A DNA stretch of 64,000 bases from DSUN01 sp035527715 (GCA_035527715.1 DATKZY010000190.1:1-64000), one strand, 5' to 3'; positions 30,385 through 39,065 are shown, numbered from the stretch's first letter. Program-made: numbers and translations. The notes: generated by a model not told the origin, from the sequence alone.

Positions 30385-32943
30385 ATGGCCTTGGACCTCA
30401 GCCCGGCCCGATGGATCTGGCTGCCCTCGCAGCGGACGCTGGCGAATTCGTTTGTGCTGTTTCGCAAGGACCTGGACCTGCCCGAACGGCCGGTGCGGGC
30501 GACGGGGTGGATCGCCGCCGACAGCCGCTATCGCCTGACGGTGAACGGCGAACGCGTGCAGTGGGGGCCGGCGCCCGCCGACCCGCGCTGGCCAGAGGCC
30601 GACCCGCTCGACCTCACGGCACTGCTGCGGCCGGGCTACAACGTGCTCGGCGTCGAGGTGCTCTTCTACGGCCACGGCGAAGGCACCTGGCCAATGGGCA
30701 AGCCCGGGCTGCTGCTCTGCCTGGATATGGAGTTCGTCGGCGGACGCACGGAGCAGGTGGTCACGGATGATTCGTGGCTCTGCCTGCTCGACCGCGCGCA
30801 CCGCCCCGGCCAATACCGCCGCTGGTTCCTGCGGGCGCTTCAGGAGGAATTCGATGCGCGGTTCCACCCCTACGGCTGGGACACGCTGGAGTTCAAGCCC
30901 AACGTTTCACAGGCGGGACGCCTGTGCCACCAGTGGCGCCCCGCGATGGTGCTGGCGGGCCGGGCGGACAAGCCTTCGATGTGCACGGGCTACGACGACT
31001 ATCTCGGCGGCAGCGGCATTCCCGCCTCCTCCGACGCCGCGCTCCGCCAGCGGAGCATTCCGCTGATGCGCGAGACCGAGGTGCCCGCCGCCCGCCTCAG
31101 CGATTCGGGCATCGTCATCTGGAAGCGCGACCCCGACGACTGGTTCGAGTTCCGCATGCCCGACGCCTTCGAGGCCGTGCCGCAGCCGCTGGCGGTGTCC
31201 GTCGGCGAGGGTGTCTGGCACCTGCCGGCGACGCCGCCAAACACGGGCATCTACGCGACGTTCGAGTTCGCCGAGCAGATCGTCGGCTGGCCCCATTTCG
31301 CCATCGAGGCGCCCGCGGGCACGGTCGTGGAGCTGATGGCCCAGGAGGCCCACGACCCCGCGAAGACGGCCTGGCTCGACACCCGTTTCTACGCCTGGTC
31401 GCGCTTCGTCTGCCGCGAGGGGGTCAACCGCTTCGAGGCGTTCGACTTCGAGTCGCTCCGCTGGCTCCAGCTTCACATTCGCTGCCCGGTGCCGCAGCCC
31501 GCGTGCCACAGGCAGGAGCCCGCCCCCGACGACGGCGGCGTGGTGATCCGCGAGGTCGGCGTGCGGCGCCGCACGTTCCCCTGGCCAGAACGACACCCGC
31601 TGTCCTTTCTTAAGACAGCGGGTGTCGTCTGCGGCGAGCCGGCGCTCCAGCGTCTCTTCGACGCGAGCGTCAACACGCTGCACAACTGCGCCCAGGAGAC
31701 GTGCGTGGACGGCATGGGCCGCGAGCGGCAGCAGTACAGCGGCGACGTGGGGCACCAGCTCCACGCCATCCGCTACGCCTTCGGCGAGACGCGCCTCCCC
31801 GCCCGCTTCCTCGCGACATTCAGCCAGGGGCTGACGCTCGACGGCTATTTCCTCGACTGTTGGCCCGCCTACGACCGCCTGGCCCGCGTGATGCAGCGGC
31901 AGGTGGGCGCGACCGTGTGGGGGCCGCTGCTCGACCACGGCGTGGGCTTCGCCTTCGACTGCTGGAACCACTACTGGGAGACGGGCGACCTTGAGGCGAC
32001 TCGCGAGCCGTATCCCCGCCTCCTCCGCTTCGCCGAGTATCTGCGGACCATCGTGCGCCGCGAGGACGGGTTGCTGCCCGTCGAGGGCATGGGCGTGCCC
32101 GCCGTCTGGATCGATCACGACGCCTACCGCGCGCAGCGGCACAAGCAGTGCGCGTTCAACCTCTACGCGGCGGCGATGCTCCAGCACGCTCTGGCGCCGC
32201 TGGCCCGCGAGTTCGGCGACGGGCGGCAGGCGCGGCAGTTCGTGACCTTCGGCAAGAAGCTCCAGGCCGCCGCCGTGCGGAAGTTCTGGAGCCCGGAGCG
32301 GGGCCTCTTCGTCGCCAATCTGCCGTGGCTGGCCGACGAGCGCTCGCCACGCCTGTGCGACCGCTCGCTGGCGACGGCCATCCTCTTCGGCCAGTGCCCC
32401 GGCAGCGAAACGGGTGCGGGGCTGCGCGCCCTCGCCGACTGCCCGCCCGAGATGGGCCTCTCGTATCCCGCCAACGCCGGCTGGCGCCTCTGGGCGCTGG
32501 CCAAGGGCGGACGCACTGACGCCCTGCTCCGCGACCTGCGCGAGCGCTGGGCCACGCTCCCCTCGGTCGTCCGGAACAACACGCTTCAGGAGTCCTGGAA
32601 GGCCGAGCCCGACAGCGGCGACCAGTGGAGCCACTGCCCCGTCGCGCCGCTGTACGTGGCGTTCATGAGCCTCGCGGGCATTCGCCCGACGGCCCCCGGC
32701 TTCGCCCGTTGCGAGATTCGTCCGCAGCTTGGCGACCTCTCGAGCCTCGAGCTGGCCGCCCACACGCCCCACGGCCCGATTGCCTTCGCGGCGCAGAAGG
32801 CCGAGGGTGGCCACGAGCTTCGCCTCGCCGTGCCCGAGGGCGTCAAGGCCGTCTTGCTGGCGGCCGGCCCCACGGGAGCGCTACGGCGCTCGCCCCTTCC
32901 ATGCGGCGAGAGCCGGCACGTCGTGCGCACGCCACGGGGCTGA
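30385..32943 (+). CDS. GH78-like alpha-L-rhamnosidase
   Basis: 852 residues from ATG 30385, with AGGAG eight bases upstream. N-terminal beta-sandwiches (W-I-W-L-P-S; F-R-K-D-L-D-L; W-I-A-A-D-S-R-Y-R-L-T-V-N-G) are followed by an (alpha/alpha)6 barrel from about residue 420. C-V-D-G-M-G-R-E-R-Q-Q-Y-S-G-D corresponds to the D-x-x-R-E-x-x-x-W-x-G-D acidic motif of GH78. A C-terminal sandwich closes the protein. GH78 enzymes release L-rhamnose from glycosides and pectin side chains. No signal peptide is seen, so action is probably cytoplasmic. Two palindromes lie in frame (30908-30926, 31590-31628). The substrate could be another sugar, since families of this fold are broad. Confidence 0.75.
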   Translation: MALDLSPARWIWLPSQRTLANSFVLFRKDLDLPERPVRATGWIAADSRYRLTVNGERVQWGPAPADPRWPEADPLDLTALLRPGYNVLGVEVLFYGHGEGTWPMGKPGLLLCLDMEFVGGRTEQVVTDDSWLCLLDRAHRPGQYRRWFLRALQEEFDARFHPYGWDTLEFKPNVSQAGRLCHQWRPAMVLAGRADKPSMCTGYDDYLGGSGIPASSDAALRQRSIPLMRETEVPAARLSDSGIVIWKRDPDDWFEFRMPDAFEAVPQPLAVSVGEGVWHLPATPPNTGIYATFEFAEQIVGWPHFAIEAPAGTVVELMAQEAHDPAKTAWLDTRFYAWSRFVCREGVNRFEAFDFESLRWLQLHIRCPVPQPACHRQEPAPDDGGVVIREVGVRRRTFPWPERHPLSFLKTAGVVCGEPALQRLFDASVNTLHNCAQETCVDGMGRERQQYSGDVGHQLHAIRYAFGETRLPARFLATFSQGLTLDGYFLDCWPAYDRLARVMQRQVGATVWGPLLDHGVGFAFDCWNHYWETGDLEATREPYPRLLRFAEYLRTIVRREDGLLPVEGMGVPAVWIDHDAYRAQRHKQCAFNLYAAAMLQHALAPLAREFGDGRQARQFVTFGKKLQAAAVRKFWSPERGLFVANLPWLADERSPRLCDRSLATAILFGQCPGSETGAGLRALADCPPEMGLSYPANAGWRLWALAKGGRTDALLRDLRERWATLPSVVRNNTLQESWKAEPDSGDQWSHCPVAPLYVAFMSLAGIRPTAPGFARCEIRPQLGDLSSLELAAHTPHGPIAFAAQKAEGGHELRLAVPEGVKAVLLAAGPTGALRRSPLPCGESRHVVRTPRG
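30908..30926. repeat. In-frame palindrome in the GH78-like gene
   Basis: cacaggcg-gga-cgcctgtg, perfect 8-bp stem, the same family as 10115-10133. It encodes part of V-S-Q-A-G-R-L-C-H. Confidence 0.6.
31590..31628. repeat. Perfect 15-bp hairpin inside the GH78-like gene
   Basis: Arms acgacacccgctgtc (31590-31604) and gacagcgggtgtcgt (31614-31628) enclose a 9-nt loop. It is in frame (R-H-P-L-S-F-L-K-T-A-G-V-V) and lies between the substrate-binding sandwich and the catalytic barrel. Confidence 0.7.
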
Positions 32944-33034
32944 GGCGCTGGGGCCGAGGCACTTGACGGCGGCGGGGAAGTGTGGCACCCTGTGGGCGGT
33001 CGTGGTCTGGGAACGTCTGCACAGGGGGAACGCC

Positions 33035-33997
33035 ATGCGCGACATCCGAATCGCCGCCGCACAGTTCGAGGCCAGGGACGCCGACAAGGGCTACAATTTC
33101 AGCCGCATCGAGGCCCTGGCCCGCCGCGCCGTGGCCGAGAAGGCCGAGATCGTGAGCTTCCACGAGTGCTGCATCACCGGCTACACCTTCCTCCAGGACC
33201 TCAGCCGCGAGCAGCTTGAGGCCCTGGCCGAGGAGGTGCCTGCCGGGCCGAGCACCCAGCGCCTCATCGCCCTCAGCAAGGCCCTGGGCGTGCCGCTGCT
33301 CGCCGGGCTCGTCGAGAAGGACTCGGGACGCCTGCACAACTGCTACGTGGCCGTGGCCCCCGAGGGCTTCGTGGCCAAGTTCCGCAAGCTTCACGCCTTC
33401 ATCAGCCCGCACCTGGCCTGTGGCGACCGCTACGTGGTGTTCGACCTGTGCGGCATCCGCTGCGGCATCCTCATCTGCTACGACAACAACCTGGTGGAGA
33501 ACCCGCGGATCACCGCGATGCTGGGGGCCGAGGTGGTCTTCGCGCCCCACGTGACCTGCGGCGTCGAGAGCCCCATGCCCGGGCGCACGCGGATTGACCG
33601 GAAGCTCTGGGACAACCGCGAGCGCGACCCCGTGCCGCTGCGGATGGCCTTCACCGGGCCGTCGGGCCGCGGCTGGCTCCTCCGCTGGCTCCCCACGCGG
33701 GCCTACGAAAACGGTGTCTACTACATCTTCACCAACGCCGTCGGGGTGGACGCCGACACGATCAAGACAGGCAACGCGATGGTGATAGACCCGTTTGGGG
33801 AGATTGTGGCGGAATCCACGGCCTTGGGCGACGACGTGGTGGTGGGCCTGTGCACGCCGGACAAGCTCGTGCTGTCGAGCGGGCGGCGGTATCTGAAGGC
33901 GCGGCGGCCCGACCTCTACGGCAAGCTGGTCGAGCCGTTGCCCGAGGGCCAGAAGCCCGAGGTCCTCCCCGGCTGGCGGCTGCGGAACAAGACCTAG
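33035..33997 (+). CDS. Carbon-nitrogen hydrolase (nitrilase superfamily amidohydrolase)
   Basis: 320 residues from ATG 33035, the normal length. The catalytic triad is visible as E44 (S-F-H-E-C-C-I-T-G-Y), K118 (K-F-R-K-L-H) and C148 (I-L-I-C-Y-D-N-N). Such enzymes hydrolyse amides, N-carbamoyl compounds or nitriles. G-R-Y/L-H-N-C-Y and the closing G-N-A-M-V-I-D-P-F-G-E-I blocks resemble N-carbamoylputrescine or aliphatic amidase groups, but the substrate cannot be set. It follows the GH78 gene by 91 bp. A weak -35 (TTGACG at 32963) lies in the gap. Confidence 0.85.
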   Translation: MRDIRIAAAQFEARDADKGYNFSRIEALARRAVAEKAEIVSFHECCITGYTFLQDLSREQLEALAEEVPAGPSTQRLIALSKALGVPLLAGLVEKDSGRLHNCYVAVAPEGFVAKFRKLHAFISPHLACGDRYVVFDLCGIRCGILICYDNNLVENPRITAMLGAEVVFAPHVTCGVESPMPGRTRIDRKLWDNRERDPVPLRMAFTGPSGRGWLLRWLPTRAYENGVYYIFTNAVGVDADTIKTGNAMVIDPFGEIVAESTALGDDVVVGLCTPDKLVLSSGRRYLKARRPDLYGKLVEPLPEGQKPEVLPGWRLRNKT

Positions 33998-34029
33998 CCA
34001 CGGTGCCGAGCTATCTGCCCGGTTTCTGC

Positions 34030-34614
34030 CTATCGGGGTCCGGAGCCAGGCGTGTCGTGATCAAGGACTCGCGGGATATCCCGGAAATGACGTTCCTCGA
34101 AATTCAGGAACTTGGCACTTCGCCGCGTGTGCCGGTTCCGGACCTCAATCTGCTCCCAAGCCAGGATGGCGCCCGGGAGTGGCTCGAGCCCACCTTGGGC
34201 CAGGGCGACCACGATCGCACGTTCCCCCAACGCCCGCGCGAGATACACCCGGTGCAGCCCGTCCACGACGACGAAGGACGAGGCGTGGCGCTCGATGATG
34301 GGTGGCGGAATCAGAACCGGCCCCCCTCTGTCGCTCTCCAGCAGAACGCTCCTGAAGAGGGCTATCGAGCCATGGCGGTACCCGGCGACCAGCTCCTCCA
34401 CTCGCCTCAGCCGGTAGGTCCGCACCGTCTTGCACAGGGGCATCAGGCGCGCGGGCGGGAACTCGCATTCACGCAGGGAGCGGCATGCCGCGTACTGCGG
34501 CACTCGCCGTATCCTCGACTCCGTGGCGTCCCACGAAGCCGCCCGGAGGATCATCCCTCGCCCCATGGCGTCCCTCGTCATTCGAAGTCCGCGCGACTCG
34601 CGCGGCCGGCTCAA
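34030..34614 (-). CDS. ParB/sulfiredoxin-like fold protein
   Basis: 194 residues from TTG 34614, whose TTGA overlaps the stop of the upstream gene, so the two are translationally coupled. The core V-L-I-P-P-P-I-I-E-R-H, F-V-V-V-D-G-L-H-R-V-Y-L-A-R-A-L-G resembles ParB-like nuclease/Srx domains, where D-G-x-H-R binds nucleotide. The N-terminal about 60 residues are basic. No HTH is seen, so a chromosome-partition role is unlikely. The pairing with a deoxyribosyltransferase/PLD-like protein suggests nucleotide handling or defence; this is inference. ATG starts further inside are possible. Confidence 0.6.
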   Translation of the reverse strand: MSRPRESRGLRMTRDAMGRGMILRAASWDATESRIRRVPQYAACRSLRECEFPPARLMPLCKTVRTYRLRRVEELVAGYRHGSIALFRSVLLESDRGGPVLIPPPIIERHASSFVVVDGLHRVYLARALGERAIVVALAQGGLEPLPGAILAWEQIEVRNRHTRRSAKFLNFEERHFRDIPRVLDHDTPGSGPR

Positions 34615-35594
34615 TAGGACTTCGCGGCCGAATCCCTCCAGGTGGCCTCAAACAGCCGGATCAAGGCTCCCGCAAGCCTCGTCTCCCTGTTCCCGCGGTA
34701 GAGAGTCGCCGTATAGAGAAACTCACTCTCGCCGATCGTCCAGCCCGTTCTCTCGTAGTCCTTCCGGCCGCCTCTCCGGGTCTCCTTTTCCACGATCATG
34801 ACCTCCGTTACCTCGCTCATCTCGGAGGGGTCCACGACCAGCCCTCGAACGCGCGGATCGAGCAGGGGGCCGAAAAGCTTCACGTGGCACCCTGATCCCT
34901 TGAGGAGGTCGACGTTTCGCCATTTCGCCGCCTCGTCCGGGTCAGGCTCCCGGCAACAGACCCGCACGGTGACACCCCGCTCGGTCGCCCCTTGCAGGAG
35001 ACCCGAGTACGTCTTCGCCCACGAGACATCGCCAGCAAAGAAGTAGAGCGCCTTGGTCGCGGTCTGGATGCGATGGACCCAGTTCGCGTCAATCTGCATC
35101 TTCAGATGGGTCGCCGATTGCTCCGGCGACGGGGGCCGTTGCAGCTCCCGCAGCCGGGCCTCGAGGAAGTCCCTGACCTGGATCTGGAGGTCCAGTTCAT
35201 CCTCGTACTCGATGCCTCGGAGTCCCCTCAAGTCCGCAGGTGGGCTGTACGGCTTGCGCATCAGGAGCGCCATCGACCGGCCCATGCCAATCGCAATGCC
35301 GAGTTCCAGGAAAACGTTCGGGCTCGCGCAGTCGGTGATCTCGAAGAGGGAGAGCGCGGACTGCCGGAGGGCCTCGGTAACCGCATGCAGGACGCTTGTC
35401 GGCTGGCTCTCATCCAGCTCCCCCAGAAACCGCGGAACCCAGAGGAACCGCTTCCGTTGACCCTGGCGCTCGTTGACCGCGTTGCAGACGAGTTGAATCG
35501 CGGTTCGGAGCCCCTCCGTCTGCCTCGACCGAAACGGGTGCCCTACGAAGATCGGCAACAGATACTCATATTCTGCTGCATCCACTGCCGCCAT
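34611..35594 (-). CDS. Deoxyribosyltransferase/TIR-like N-domain fused to PLD-like domain
   Basis: 327 residues from ATG 35594. Residues 1-150 contain L-L-P-I-F-V-G-H-P-F, F-E-I-T-D-C-A-S-P-N-V-F-L-E-L-G-I-A-I-G-M-G-R-S, the Rossmann-like pattern of nucleoside 2-deoxyribosyltransferase/TIR-like proteins with the conserved N-V-x-x-E-L-G glutamate. Residues about 165-320 resemble a phospholipase-D-like domain (A-L-Y-F-F-A-G-D-V-S-W; G-V-T-V-R-V-C-C-R-E; H-V-K-L-F-G; L-V-V-D-P-S-E-M) but without a clear H-K-D motif. Proteins of this build can act as NAD- or nucleotide-targeting effectors or sensors. It has its own promoter at 35645-35672 and is coupled to the ParB-like gene. Confidence 0.6.
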   Translation of the reverse strand: MAAVDAAEYEYLLPIFVGHPFRSRQTEGLRTAIQLVCNAVNERQGQRKRFLWVPRFLGELDESQPTSVLHAVTEALRQSALSLFEITDCASPNVFLELGIAIGMGRSMALLMRKPYSPPADLRGLRGIEYEDELDLQIQVRDFLEARLRELQRPPSPEQSATHLKMQIDANWVHRIQTATKALYFFAGDVSWAKTYSGLLQGATERGVTVRVCCREPDPDEAAKWRNVDLLKGSGCHVKLFGPLLDPRVRGLVVDPSEMSEVTEVMIVEKETRRGGRKDYERTGWTIGESEFLYTATLYRGNRETRLAGALIRLFEATWRDSAAKSY

Positions 35595-35644
35595 CCTAGT
35601 TCGTCCCTCATTGTCCTGCAGTCGCGACCTTCAGCCACAGTCTC

Positions 35645-35672
35645 ATTCTACCCCGCGCGTCCAGGGTGTCAA
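35645..35672 (-). promoter_or_regulatory. Promoter of the deoxyribosyltransferase-like/ParB-like pair
   Basis: Perfect -35 TTGACA (35667-35672), 16-bp spacer, -10 TAGAAT (35645-35650) on the minus strand. Confidence 0.65.
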
Positions 35673-35771
35673 GCGCGCATCCCCCGACCTTGACCGTGCC
35701 GGGAAGCTCCCAGCCGCATTTCCCAGGCGAGCCGCTTGCGACTACTGCTGGCGCGCACCGTGGCGGGCCAT

Positions 35772-36917
35772 CTAGAAGATGCCGCGGACGGGGGTGGGCA
35801 TGAAGACGAGCAGGAAGAGCACGGCCGATGCCCAGCCGAGGATCCTGCGGCCGGTCCCCAGCGGCACGCCCTCGATGACCACGGGCGGATGCGCCACCCG
35901 CACCAGCGTGACCATCACGACGCACCAGAAGAGCCAGCCCCGCCATTGGCCGCTGAGGGCCACGAGCACGCCGATGAAGAACAACGCCACGTAGCGCTGG
36001 CGGCGCCCCACGAGGGCGTAGGCCACGTGGCCGCCGTCGAGCTGCCCGACGGGGATGAGGTTCAGCGAGGTCACGAGCACGCCGATCCAGCCGGCCCAGG
36101 CGAAGGGGTGCGAGAGCCAGTCGAGGGCATAGCCCGCCGGCGGCGCGCCCACGAGCAGCCGCGACAGCGCCCAGGTGAGGGCCGAGTCGCCAAAGGTCAA
36201 CGCCCCACCCTCTTCCCAGTAGCGGACGATTGCGAACTTGCTGTGCAGCAGGCCGTATATGAGGAACGGCAGGGCCACGGCGAGGCCGGCGAGGGGCCCG
36301 GCCAGCCCCACGTCCAGCAGCGCCCGCCGGTGCAGCATCGGGCTGCGCATGCGAATGACCGCGCCGAACGTGCCGATCGGCGGAATCGGCGCGGGGAGGA
36401 AGAACGGCGGCGTGACCAGCATCCCGTACCGGCGGGCCATGAAGTAGTGCCCGCACTCATGCGACCCAAGGATGAGGAGGATGGCGAGCGAGAACGGCCC
36501 GCCCTCGGTGATGAGGGCCTCCATGAGCTCGAGGAACGACATGCTGCCCGGCGCGCCCATCAGGCTGCCCGCGAAGGCCTCGAGGAAGCTGTCGAACCGC
36601 CAGGCCGCGCCGGCGACCAGCGTGGTGAGCACGGTCGCCACGAAGAGCAAGGCATGGAGGAGCCAGTTGACCGGCTTGGCCCCCGGGCCGGGCATGGTGT
36701 AGGTCAGATAGGTCCTGCCGTCGAGGCGCTCGAAGCAGAAGGCCCCGGGGAGCTGGCGCAGGCCGCGCTCGACCTCGCGGCGGTGCTGCTCGCAATAGGC
36801 GCTGGCCCAGCCGTGGAAGATCACGCCGTTGCGGAACTCGATCTCCTGGTGTTCGAGGAACAAGGGTGCGAGGATGCCCTGCATCCGTTCGCGCGCCAGG
36901 GGGTCGAGTGGGTACAC
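35772..36917 (-). CDS. M50 site-2-protease-like membrane metalloprotease
   Basis: 381 residues from GTG 36917. H153-E-C-G-H157 lies in a transmembrane helix, and N-L-I-P-V-G-Q-L-D-G-G-H supplies the second zinc motif (N-x-x-P-x-x-x-L-D-G). Several further hydrophobic spans flank them (L-L-H-A-L-L-F-V-A-T-V-L-T-T-L; A-L-P-F-L-I-Y-G-L-L; V-M-V-T-L). The N-terminal about 80 residues are a soluble domain; no PDZ domain is seen, so it belongs to the M50 group lacking PDZ. Such proteases cut substrates within the membrane, often in signalling. It starts 17 bp after the ABC ATPase stop and shares its transcript. Confidence 0.85.
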   Translation of the reverse strand: MYPLDPLARERMQGILAPLFLEHQEIEFRNGVIFHGWASAYCEQHRREVERGLRQLPGAFCFERLDGRTYLTYTMPGPGAKPVNWLLHALLFVATVLTTLVAGAAWRFDSFLEAFAGSLMGAPGSMSFLELMEALITEGGPFSLAILLILGSHECGHYFMARRYGMLVTPPFFLPAPIPPIGTFGAVIRMRSPMLHRRALLDVGLAGPLAGLAVALPFLIYGLLHSKFAIVRYWEEGGALTFGDSALTWALSRLLVGAPPAGYALDWLSHPFAWAGWIGVLVTSLNLIPVGQLDGGHVAYALVGRRQRYVALFFIGVLVALSGQWRGWLFWCVVMVTLVRVAHPPVVIEGVPLGTGRRILGWASAVLFLLVFMPTPVRGIF

Positions 36918-36934
36918 GGGCGGGCCTCAGGCAA

Positions 36935-37690
36935 TCACGTGGATGGAACGGGCCGGGCCTCGGCGCGTGCCGCGCCCTCGGTGAGCTCGAGGAACACGTC
37001 CTCCAGGCTCCCGCTCGCCGATGCGGAGCGGCGGAGGTCCTGCTGGGTGCCCTGGATCACCAGGCGGCCCCGATGAATGATGCCCACGCGGTCGGCCACC
37101 TCGTCGGCCACGGAGAGGGTGTGGGTGGACATGAGCACGGCGCAGCCGGCCCCGACGCGCTGGCGGAGCACGGCCTTGACCAGCTTGGCGCTGGCGGGGT
37201 CGAGTCCCACCATCGGCTCGTCCACGACCAGCAGCTTCGGGTCGTGGAGCAGGGCGGCCGACAGCACGATCTTCTGGCGCATGCCGTGCGAGTAGTTCTC
37301 GGCCAGCTCGTCCGCCCACTCCCCGGCCTCGAAGAGGTCCATCAGGCCGTCCACCGCCTCCACGCACTTTCGCCGGTCGAGGCCGTAGAGCCGGCCGACG
37401 AAGAGCAGGAACTCGCGGCCCGAGAGCTTCTCGTAGAGGTACGGCTGGTCGGGCACGTAGCTCAGCAGGCGCTTGGCCGCCACGGGCGCCGCGTGCACGT
37501 CGTGGCCGCCCACGAGCACGCGCCCGCCCGACGGCCACAGCAGGCCCGCCACGCACTTCAGCGTGGTCGTCTTCCCCGCTCCGTTGGGGCCGAGGAAGGC
37601 GTACAGCTCGCCCGCGCGCACCTCCAGCGAGAGGTCGTTGACCGCCGTCTTGGTGCCGAACCGCTTGGTGAGCCGCTCGATGACCAGCAT
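36935..37690 (-). CDS. ABC transporter ATP-binding protein
   Basis: 251 residues. Walker A G-P-N-G-A-G-K-T-T (about 34-42), Q-loop P-D-Q-P-Y-L, a degenerate signature N-Y-S-H-G-M-R-Q-K, Walker B L-L-V-V-D-E-P and H-loop S-T-H-T are all present. It belongs to the ABC-2-type drug/lipid exporter group. No permease lies in the window; the next gene on the transcript is the M50 protease, so the membrane partner must be encoded elsewhere or be the protease operon's unknown partner. The promoter at 37697-37725 places the start codon at the predicted transcript start. Confidence 0.9.
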   Translation of the reverse strand: MLVIERLTKRFGTKTAVNDLSLEVRAGELYAFLGPNGAGKTTTLKCVAGLLWPSGGRVLVGGHDVHAAPVAAKRLLSYVPDQPYLYEKLSGREFLLFVGRLYGLDRRKCVEAVDGLMDLFEAGEWADELAENYSHGMRQKIVLSAALLHDPKLLVVDEPMVGLDPASAKLVKAVLRQRVGAGCAVLMSTHTLSVADEVADRVGIIHRGRLVIQGTQQDLRRSASASGSLEDVFLELTEGAARAEARPVPST

Positions 37691-37696
37691 CCCGCG

Positions 37697-37725
37697 ATTA
37701 TAGCCGCGGCCCCGAGCGCAGTCAA
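37697..37725 (-). promoter_or_regulatory. Consensus promoter of the ABC ATPase, probably leaderless
   Basis: -35 TTGACT (37720-37725), 17-bp spacer, -10 TATAAT (37697-37702), then six bases to ATG 37690. The -35 overlaps the stop region of the GH29 gene. Confidence 0.7.
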
Positions 37726-39029
37726 ACAGGCGGAGCGGCGGCCCAGGGGGTCATGCGGCGGGGGTCGCCGCACCAGAGGCGGTTGGCGGCCCAGGCGCAC
37801 GGCTTCGGCGGGCCGTCGCACTCCAGCTTGATGACGGGGAAGAGGTCGTTCGGCGGCTTCGCGGGCAGGCCCTTGAGGACGAGGTGGTCGGCAGTCTGTG
37901 CGAAGTCGAGCCGCTGCCCCGTGGTGAGGAGCGTGGCGCGGACGACCCGCGTCGCCAGGCCGCCGAGGGTGAGGGCGGGCCGCCCGTCCCAGAAGCGGAT
38001 GACGAGGTAGAGGCTGTTGCCCTTGCGAATCTGGCGGCCGCAGGTGATGAACTCGCAGACCTCGCCCGCCTCGGAGCCGTAGATGCACTCGCCGTGGACC
38101 CGCAGCCACTCGCCGATGGCCCGCGCCCGCTCGACGAATTCGGTCGGGAGTTCCCCATCGGGTTCCGGGCCGACGTTCAGCAGCAGATTGCCCCCCTTGC
38201 TCGCGGCCTCGACGAGCATGTCGAGCAACAGGTCGGCCGGGCGCCACCGCTCGCCGATCGTGTAGCCCCAGAGGCGCCACGTGCTCACCTGGCACGACTC
38301 CCACAAGCGATTCGGGTCGGCTGTGATGTGGTGTTCGGGCGTGCCGAAGTCGCCGAGGAGGCGCGACTCACCCGCGCCCAGGCCGCCATCGGCCGAGGGC
38401 GTCGCGTCGGGCGGCGCCACGCCGAGCCGGTTGTTGATCAGGATGCCGGGCTGGAGCGAGCGAATCGTCTTCACCAGCTCGGCGCTCCCCCACTCGCGCT
38501 GGTCGTGGGGCCAGGCGCCGTCGAACCAGATCACGTCGGTCCGCCCGTAGTTCGTCAGCAGCTCGCGCACCTGGTTGTGCACATAGGTGCGGAAGGCGTC
38601 CCAGCCTTCGGGGTCGTGGGCGGGGCCCTCCCAGTAGGCGGGGATGCGCCAGTCGGCGAGCGAATAGTAGAGGCCCACGCGCAGCCCTGCCGCGCGGAAC
38701 GCCTCGACGTATTCGCGGACGAAGTCCCGCTTCGGCGCCTGGGCGGCCGACGAGTAGTCGGTGAACGCCGAGTTCCACAGGCAGAAGCCGTCGTGGTGCC
38801 GGGTCGTGAGCACCGCATAGCGCATCCCGGCGTCGCGGGCCACGGTGGCCCATTCAGCGGCGTCGAAGTGCGTGGGCTTCCAGCGGCAGGCGGCCTCGGC
38901 ATATTCACGCTGGTCGAGGTGCTCGCGGAACAGCACCTGCTCACCGCGGCCGTGAACCGCATACGGTCCCCAGTGAATGAACATCCCGAACCGTGCCTCG
39001 GGAAACCAGCGCCAGGGGTCAGGCGTCAT
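37722..39029 (-). CDS. GH29 alpha-L-fucosidase
   Basis: 435 residues from ATG 39029. An ATG three codons earlier (39038) touches the GGAAGG box and is less likely to be used. The barrel opens with R-F-G-M-F-I-H-W-G-P-Y-A-V and includes the family blocks Y-A-V-L-T-T-R-H-H-D-G-F-C-L-W and G-L-Y-Y-S-L-A-D-W. The nucleophile is D170 in V-I-W-F-D-G-A-W-P. S-K-G-G-N-L-L-L-N-V-G-P closes the barrel, and a beta-sandwich ends the protein. GH29 retaining fucosidases release L-fucose. No signal peptide is seen, so a cytoplasmic site is likely. It is last in a run with a hydrolase and a BNR protein. Confidence 0.88.
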   Translation of the reverse strand: MTPDPWRWFPEARFGMFIHWGPYAVHGRGEQVLFREHLDQREYAEAACRWKPTHFDAAEWATVARDAGMRYAVLTTRHHDGFCLWNSAFTDYSSAAQAPKRDFVREYVEAFRAAGLRVGLYYSLADWRIPAYWEGPAHDPEGWDAFRTYVHNQVRELLTNYGRTDVIWFDGAWPHDQREWGSAELVKTIRSLQPGILINNRLGVAPPDATPSADGGLGAGESRLLGDFGTPEHHITADPNRLWESCQVSTWRLWGYTIGERWRPADLLLDMLVEAASKGGNLLLNVGPEPDGELPTEFVERARAIGEWLRVHGECIYGSEAGEVCEFITCGRQIRKGNSLYLVIRFWDGRPALTLGGLATRVVRATLLTTGQRLDFAQTADHLVLKGLPAKPPNDLFPVIKLECDGPPKPCAWAANRLWCGDPRRMTPWAAAPPV

Positions 39030-39046
39030 CCTTGCCATCCTTCCCG

Positions 39047-39065
39047 TGACGTGCCTGGCACGTCA
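39047..39065. repeat. Intergenic palindrome tgacgtgcctggcacgtca
   Basis: Perfect 9-bp arms around one base, between the GH29 gene and the upstream hydrolase gene. Related copies occur at 40091-40111 and 42269-42289, one before each gene of this run. Confidence 0.65.
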
